Origin: an uncultured Actinomycetes bacterium
Lineage (GTDB): Bacteria > Actinomycetota > Acidimicrobiia > Acidimicrobiales > RAAP-2
Reading direction: 5' to 3'
NCBI GenBank assembly: GCA_903825305.1
Contig: CAIKAC010000012.1
Coordinates: forward strand, 186,001 to 250,000
Length of the DNA: 64,000 nt
The position numbers were made by a program, and so were the translations under genes. Shown here piece by piece: positions 59,290 through 64,000 of this stretch (positions within the stretch are counted from its first letter, which is position 1; the number at the start of each line of letters is the position of its first letter). The notes below the pieces were generated by a model, which had not been told where the DNA came from, ran no database searches, and saw only the letters and a list, made by a program, of their open reading frames with translations.

Positions 59290-60462
59290 ATGGGAAATCA
59301 GTGGTTCGAGACAGTTGCCGTCGCGCAGCGCCGGGCGCAAAAGCGCCTCCCATCTTCCGTCTACGGTGCATTGATCGCCGGCTCAGAAAAGGGTCGCAGT
59401 TCGTCCGACAACCTCGATGCTTTTGATGAACTTGGCTTTGCTCCCCATGTTGCCAACTTGCCCCGAAACAGGGATCTCGCCACCAGTGCGTTAGGCCTGG
59501 ACCTACCCATGCCCGTATTGATTTCACCTACTGGCGTTCAGGCAGTTCATCCCGACGGTGAAGTAGCGGTTGCTCGTGCCGCCGCAGCGCGTGGCGTTCC
59601 CATGGGTTTGTCAAGTTTTGCATCGAAGTCCATTGAAGAGGTTTGTGCCACCGGAGCGTCGGTATTGTTCCAAATGTATTGGTCGGGAACGAAGGACCAA
59701 ATGCTTGAGCGCCTTGATAGAGCCAAGCGTGCAGGTGCCAAGGGCATCATCGTGACCCTCGACTGGAGTTTTTCCAATGGGCGCGACTGGGGAAGTCCTT
59801 GGATTCCAGACAAGCTGGGAATCAAAAACATGATCAAACTTGCGCCACAAGGACTTAGTCGTCCACGGTGGTTGTGGTCATGGTTGAAGACGGGACAGTT
59901 GCCCACGTTGGGAACCCCCAACATGGCACCAGCGGGTGAAACGCCCCCAACCTTTTTTGGCGCCTATTACGAATGGATGCAGACTCCGTTGCCAACGTGG
60001 GAAGACATTGCCTGGCTCCGTAATTCGTGGGATGGCCCCTTTTTGGTTAAAGGAGTGTGCCGAGTCGACGACGCCAAGCGTGTGCGGGACCTTGGCGCTA
60101 CGGCATTGTCAGTTTCCAATCACGGCGGCAATAATGTCGACTCGACCCCGTCTCCGCTTCGAGCACTCTCAGCAGTCGCTGATGCCGTGGGCGGCGATAT
60201 CGATATTTTGCTTGACGGAGGCGTCCGACGCGGCGGCGATGTGGTGAAGGCCGTTGCGCTGGGTGCGAAATCCGTGATGATTGGTCGGGCGTATCTCTGG
60301 GGTCTTGCCGCCAATGGTCAAGCAGGCGTCGAGAACGTCCTCGACGTACTGCGTTCAGGTATTGACTCGACCATGACGGGAATTGGGGTGGATGCGGTTA
60401 CTAAGCTCACCCGCTCTGATGTTGTGGCGCCCGAAGGGTTCTACCGGCACCTCGGCGCCTAA
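59290..60462 (+). CDS. mftD: MftD-type FMN-dependent pre-mycofactocin synthase
   Basis: 390 residues of the FMN alpha-hydroxyacid dehydrogenase fold. Although the fold is shared with lactate dehydrogenase LldD, the sequence follows mycobacterial MftD from the first residues (WFETVAVAQRRAQKRLP, VYGALIAGSEKG, LGFAPHVANLP) to the end (APEGFYRHLGA), as far as I recall it. LDGGVRRGGDVVKAVALGA and SVSNHGGNN carry the active-site His and FMN contacts. MftD oxidises the MftA-derived intermediate AHDP to pre-mycofactocin. No mftA, B, C, E or F is in the window, so the gene is separated from its pathway. GGGAGG site before ATG. Confidence 0.88.
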   Translation: MGNQWFETVAVAQRRAQKRLPSSVYGALIAGSEKGRSSSDNLDAFDELGFAPHVANLPRNRDLATSALGLDLPMPVLISPTGVQAVHPDGEVAVARAAAARGVPMGLSSFASKSIEEVCATGASVLFQMYWSGTKDQMLERLDRAKRAGAKGIIVTLDWSFSNGRDWGSPWIPDKLGIKNMIKLAPQGLSRPRWLWSWLKTGQLPTLGTPNMAPAGETPPTFFGAYYEWMQTPLPTWEDIAWLRNSWDGPFLVKGVCRVDDAKRVRDLGATALSVSNHGGNNVDSTPSPLRALSAVADAVGGDIDILLDGGVRRGGDVVKAVALGAKSVMIGRAYLWGLAANGQAGVENVLDVLRSGIDSTMTGIGVDAVTKLTRSDVVAPEGFYRHLGA

Positions 60463-61868
60463 AGCGCTGGACCTTTTTCGAGGGTAAGCACTGATGTGTG
60501 CCGCCCATTCGAACTATCAGTCCAGACCACGGTGATCTTGGTTCCGGGGTGGTAGCGAACCATCAGGTTCGTCAAATCGCCACTTTGGTTTACGGTGATC
60601 CCATTCACGCTCAGGATGCTTGAACCGTTGCCAATGCCAGCTTGCGCTGCAGGGGAGCCAGACACCGATCCGAGAACAGAAAGACCGTTGCTTGACGTAG
60701 TCGAGCTCGAAGGACTCACCTCAACGCCGATAAATCCGGTTTGGCCGATGTGAATCGTGTCTGAACTTTGGTTCGTCACAATCTTGTGGGCAAGGCTTAA
60801 CGCTTCATCAATGGGAATCGAAAATCCTTGAGCTGATCCAGTCGAAAATTGAAAGCTTGTGGACGCCGCGGTGTCCATGCCGATGATCTTGCCTTGCATG
60901 TTGACCAACGGGCCGCCCGAATCACCTGGTTGAATTGGAGCGTTTGTTTGAATGAGGCCGGCCAAGGTTTCAGCGTTGGAGCCATTTTCGTCAGTTGCAG
61001 TAATGGACTGATCAAGCGCCGTGATCGAGCCTGCAGCATGAGACGGCGTGCCGCCTACGCCGCCGGCGTTGCCAACGCCCACGATGGACTCACCAACGGA
61101 TGCATACGAGGAATTTCCAATGGGGTCAACCGACAAGTTGCTTGCCCCTACGGCCTTCAGGACTGCAACATCCTTACCGCGGTCATAGCCAACGATGTCT
61201 GCGGTGTAGGTCTTGCCGTCGCCGATGTCGGTCACTGTTACTGACGTCGCCCCGTCAATCACGTGATTGTTGGTCAGGATGTAACCGTTTGAGGTCAAGA
61301 CAATTCCTGTGCCGGCGGCCGCTGCTTGCTGGAGGCCGATGGTGGTATTTACGTCAACGAGTCCAGGGCTGATGGCTTTGGCGACGGCAGCTACCGCGCT
61401 CGAGCTCGCTGCACCTTCGCCGCTCTGCGTACTTGTATCTCCCGATGTCCCCGTGGCTCCCGTGTCACCCGAGGTGCCCGATGACCCTCCGAAGGGATTG
61501 AAAGTTTGGCCGGAATCTCCCGTAGTTGGGGAAAGTGAACTGGCGTCGTTGCCGTGCTCAGTTGGCCATAGTGAGTGGCCGATGGCTGCGCCGAGTACCA
61601 GGGCGGCAGCGACGGCAACCACGCCAATGAGCGTCAGGGCTTTCTTGCCGCGGGGAATATCACGGCCACCGCCTGCGCTCGCCGGCTCGTAGTCCTTGGG
61701 TGGCGCGGAGAATGGCGCTGCTTGCTCTTGATCGTCGCTGCTGTCCCAGAGGCTCCAATTGGGTCCTGTGGGAGATACTGGCGCAACCGCCGTTGGCTCA
61801 TTGCTTTGACCAAGTGAGGATGGCTGCTCGTCGTGAGCTTCGAAAGGGTTGTGTGTGCTGTCCATCAT
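60459..61868 (-). CDS. HtrA-family serine protease with PDZ domain
   Basis: 469 residues: about 90 cytoplasmic, one membrane helix (about 78-98), a Gly/Ser/Thr-rich linker (100-155), a trypsin-like domain with His in LTNNHVIDG, Asp in GKDVAVL and Ser in QPGDSGGPLVN, and one PDZ domain (about 375-465). Same layout as actinobacterial PepD/HtrA membrane-anchored quality-control proteases facing the outside. It converges with mftD, overlapping by four bases. Two Met codons at the start (61868, 61865). Confidence 0.92.
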   Translation of the reverse strand: MMDSTHNPFEAHDEQPSSLGQSNEPTAVAPVSPTGPNWSLWDSSDDQEQAAPFSAPPKDYEPASAGGGRDIPRGKKALTLIGVVAVAAALVLGAAIGHSLWPTEHGNDASSLSPTTGDSGQTFNPFGGSSGTSGDTGATGTSGDTSTQSGEGAASSSAVAAVAKAISPGLVDVNTTIGLQQAAAAGTGIVLTSNGYILTNNHVIDGATSVTVTDIGDGKTYTADIVGYDRGKDVAVLKAVGASNLSVDPIGNSSYASVGESIVGVGNAGGVGGTPSHAAGSITALDQSITATDENGSNAETLAGLIQTNAPIQPGDSGGPLVNMQGKIIGMDTAASTSFQFSTGSAQGFSIPIDEALSLAHKIVTNQSSDTIHIGQTGFIGVEVSPSSSTTSSNGLSVLGSVSGSPAAQAGIGNGSSILSVNGITVNQSGDLTNLMVRYHPGTKITVVWTDSSNGRHTSVLTLEKGPAL

Positions 61869-61951
61869 TCGCCTCGAACTTTCATCTCGATCCGATACCC
61901 CTAGTCAATCGGATCACCATCGCAGCAGTCTTGGCAGAGGTTAAGACCTCG

Positions 61952-62461
61952 CTAAGAGTTGCCGAGGTCTACTTCGACGATTTCCCCCGTGTCTACATCA
62001 AAGACAAATCCCCGGAGTCCCTCATGACGGAGTTCAGGTTCAGCATTGAGTCGCTGGGCAGTAAGGCGGACGTTGGCATAGACATCCTGGAACGAGCCAA
62101 ATTCGCGCGTCGAGGTCTGCTTGGTATCGGTTGTGAGTTCGTCTCTCAAACTGTCTTCATCGAGCCCTTCAAGTCCGCAGCGAGTGTGTTGGATCACCAT
62201 GATCTCTCGGGTGCCCAGTTTGCGTTGAGACAAGATCAAAGAACGGACTGCATCATCGGTGTCGAGACCGCCTGCATTGCGAATGATGTGTGCTTCACCG
62301 AGATCTAATCCCAGCGCCCCAAAGAGGTCCAAACGTGAGTCCATACACGTCAAGATGGCCAGTCGCTTCTGAGGCTCGGTGGGGAGTTGGCGAACTCCGT
62401 GGCGCGCTACGTAATCAGTGTTATGGGAAACAAACTCTGAGATCGGGTCCATACCTTCCAT
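61952..62461 (-). CDS. Beta-class carbonic anhydrase
   Basis: 169 residues. Zinc ligands and the Asp-Arg dyad are visible: Cys39, Asp41 and Arg43 in LTCMDSRLD, then His92 and Cys95 in QHTRCG. AHIIRNAGGLDTDDAVRSL is the standard middle segment. It interconverts CO2 and bicarbonate, supplying carboxylases. The short form fits the Rv1284-like group of actinobacteria. Confidence 0.92.
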   Translation of the reverse strand: MEGMDPISEFVSHNTDYVARHGVRQLPTEPQKRLAILTCMDSRLDLFGALGLDLGEAHIIRNAGGLDTDDAVRSLILSQRKLGTREIMVIQHTRCGLEGLDEDSLRDELTTDTKQTSTREFGSFQDVYANVRLTAQRLNAEPELRHEGLRGFVFDVDTGEIVEVDLGNS

Positions 62462-62515
62462 TGTCTACGAACACTAGAGGCTCAACACACAAAACCGATC
62501 AGTAACCTTGGCCAT

Positions 62516-63094
62516 ATGGAACTTCTTGGAACCATCGACCCGACCTTGCCCTTGGTGGTGGTGGCGGTGGATCTTGAGGCGAAGGAGCTCCAAACCTCGC
62601 TTCCTATCCTCATCACTGGCGTGGGGAAGATTGCGTCGGGCCATGCGGTGCTCGCAACTCTCGGCCCCTTGGCGCCAACACAACGTCCCGCCATGGTGCT
62701 GAATATGGGTACCGCCGGAGCCTTGATCGACGGCATCAGCGGCACGCACCTGATTGGTCGGGTCCTCCAACACGACCTTGATGGCCTTGCCATCGAAGCA
62801 CTAGTGGGACACAATCCGACGCCAGATTTGATGCTTGGCGATGGGCCAACCTTGGCCACGGGGGACCGATTCATCGCTACCGAATCTGAGCGCCGGGCGC
62901 TCGCACAGCGAGCACAGCTCGTTGACATGGAGGGCTACGCGGTGGCAAGAGCCGCGATGGCACTCGGCGTTGAGGTGGCGCTGGTGAAACATGTGAGCGA
63001 TAACGCGAACGAAGCAGCATCGCTCACCTGGGCGCAAAGTGTGACTGCCTGCAGTCATCATCTCGGCACATGGCTCGCAGGCCAAGGATATTGA
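62516..63094 (+). CDS. Nucleosidase of the MTA/SAH nucleosidase (phosphorylase superfamily) type
   Basis: 192 residues, shorter than the ~230 of typical MtnN. GTAGALIDGISG matches the phosphate/ribose loop, VDMEGYAVARAA carries the ribose-binding Glu and VSDNANE the base-binding Asp. It should hydrolyse or phosphorolyse a purine nucleoside such as methylthioadenosine or SAH. AhcY is also encoded in the window, so MTA may be the more likely role. The short first 40 residues suggest a reduced N-terminus. Confidence 0.78.
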   Translation: MELLGTIDPTLPLVVVAVDLEAKELQTSLPILITGVGKIASGHAVLATLGPLAPTQRPAMVLNMGTAGALIDGISGTHLIGRVLQHDLDGLAIEALVGHNPTPDLMLGDGPTLATGDRFIATESERRALAQRAQLVDMEGYAVARAAMALGVEVALVKHVSDNANEAASLTWAQSVTACSHHLGTWLAGQGY

Positions 63095-63114
63095 CGCAGA
63101 ACAAGGAGGTAGTC

Positions 63115-63453
63115 ATGGACCACCAACACACGAGTGATGATCTTCGCGATGCAGCCAAAGCGTTGCGAGATTTGATTCCCGAAACCTATCGAGCCTTTGC
63201 AGGGCTCAGTAGAGAAGCGATGGGTGATGGTGCATTGTCAAGAGCCACCAAAGAGCTCATTGCCTTGGCCATCGCGGCAACGCGCGAATGTGACGGCTGC
63301 ATTGCTGCCCATGCCAGAAATGCAGTCGCGGCAGGGGTTACCCGACAAGAAATTGCAGAAGCAATGGGTGTGGTGATATTGATGAACGGCGGCCCGGGAA
63401 CGGTGTGGGGACCGCGAGCCCTTGAGGCTTTCGATCAGTTCTCGAAAGACTGA
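63115..63453 (+). CDS. AhpD/carboxymuconolactone-decarboxylase-like protein
   Basis: 112 residues from the ATG at 63115, set by a textbook AAGGAGGT site 5-6 bases ahead (the frame opens at 63070). The AhpD core motif is present: KELIALAIAATRECDGCIAAHARNA with the CxxC pair and downstream His. It is probably a small peroxidase or disulfide reductase; CMD-type lactone activity is unlikely because of the CxxC. Its end overlaps the minus-strand YihY gene by 19 bases. Confidence 0.85.
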   Translation: MDHQHTSDDLRDAAKALRDLIPETYRAFAGLSREAMGDGALSRATKELIALAIAATRECDGCIAAHARNAVAAGVTRQEIAEAMGVVILMNGGPGTVWGPRALEAFDQFSKD

Positions 63454-64000
63454 CCATTCTCAGCAAGTTCTGCTTTCACTTCATCGGATGGCTCGAAGAG
63501 GCCGCGAGGCCACGCCCGGTTGACCCGGACCACATTGATTTGGGTTGCGTACATGAATAATTGTGCGCCCAAATTCAGCCAAAAAATCAGTCCTAAGACA
63601 ATTGCGAAGAAGCCATAGATGGCAGTGGTGCGGTGTAGTTGGTGCTGAATGAGATAGCCACCGAGGTTTTGGAGAGCTAGCCAGCCCAGTCCACCCACCA
63701 TGATGCCTGGGATGAGTTGGCGTCCCGTTACCTCCTTAGGGCTGAGAATGCGCATAGCGACGTAGTAAGCCACAAGGTCCACGACGGCGGTGCCAAGCAG
63801 TACCAAGAGTCGAATGACTAAGGGGCTGGTGTGAAAAATGCCAGCCTGGGAGATGCCTGTGAGCACCGTGGCCGCACCGACGGAGAGGCCAATAACGCCA
63901 AGCAGGCTCAATCCACGAAGGGTGCGCACCAAGATGTTTGGCTCTTCGTGACGAGGCCGGCTCCATGCTTGGTGTGACGCCGTCTGCAGCGCTGACGTGA
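63435..64000 (-). CDS. YihY/BrkB-family membrane protein (cut by window end)
   Basis: The C-terminal part, about 188 residues, of a YihY/UPF0761 protein; the frame is open to the right edge, so the start lies outside. Visible are four to five helices, with LIPGIMVGGLGWLALQNLGGYLI, YGFFAIVLGLIFWLNLGAQLFMYATQIN and an acidic tail. Often called ribonuclease BN in databases, wrongly; function is not established. Confidence 0.87.
   Translation of the reverse strand, partial: TSALQTASHQAWSRPRHEEPNILVRTLRGLSLLGVIGLSVGAATVLTGISQAGIFHTSPLVIRLLVLLGTAVVDLVAYYVAMRILSPKEVTGRQLIPGIMVGGLGWLALQNLGGYLIQHQLHRTTAIYGFFAIVLGLIFWLNLGAQLFMYATQINVVRVNRAWPRGLFEPSDEVKAELAENGQSFEN

Noticed and set aside
59290-60462. 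lldD (L-lactate dehydrogenase)
   Set aside because: Same fold, but N-terminal and C-terminal segments follow MftD.

Overview
The window looks like a chromosomal segment of an actinobacterium, probably a free-living aquatic one, possibly from the Acidimicrobiia side of the phylum. The evidence is the actinobacterial gene content: a wecA-atpZ-atpI-ATP synthase run with a delta subunit carrying a duplicated N-terminal domain, MurA with Asp in place of the fosfomycin-reactive Cys, MshB/Mca-type deacetylases (mycothiol), a Ddn-type F420 protein, a mycofactocin enzyme (MftD) and a heliorhodopsin. GTG starts and short gene overlaps are frequent. I saw no insertion sequence, prophage, CRISPR array or rRNA. 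The taxonomic placement is inferred, not computed.

Layout. 1-5040: the end of a sugar-type ABC permease, then a two-subunit adenosylcobalamin acyl-CoA mutase of an unusual type, an acyl-CoA ligase and a MeaB GTPase. 5174-15953: rpiB, glyA, a WecA/TagO-like transferase and the complete ATP synthase operon. 15982-25588: glpX, murA, a second meaB, galT, a Pit phosphate transporter, an ABC ATPase, a membrane protein, tRNA-Ala(CGC) and an aldehyde dehydrogenase. 25589-26348: 760 bases with no credible gene, holding what looks like a ~600-nt structured RNA built from three tandem modules. 26349-41158: sugar nucleotidyltransferase, KAS III, thioesterase, threonine aldolase, a metal-transport pair (MgtE-N/CBS protein and NRAMP-like carrier) with a switch-like leader, paired PIG-L deacetylases, ahcY, paired glycosyltransferases, ychF and a FAH-family hydrolase. 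41180-46561: a cobalamin riboswitch followed by two secreted transcobalamin-like proteins and an ECF transporter. 46525-64000: arfB, an F420 protein, acsA, a cell-surface glycan and membrane-protein region with tRNA-Arg(CCT) and heliorhodopsin, mftD, an HtrA protease, carbonic anhydrase, a nucleosidase, an AhpD-like protein and a partial YihY protein.

How it fits together. Cobalamin is the common thread: B12 capture and import (41-46 kb) would supply the mutase at 0.4-2.4 kb, with two MeaB chaperones, and no cobalamin synthesis genes lie in the window. The most novel-looking items are the divergent mutase pathway, the riboswitch-controlled transcobalamin-like/ECF system, the tandem-module RNA at 25.7-26.35 kb, and the switch-like leader of the NRAMP gene.
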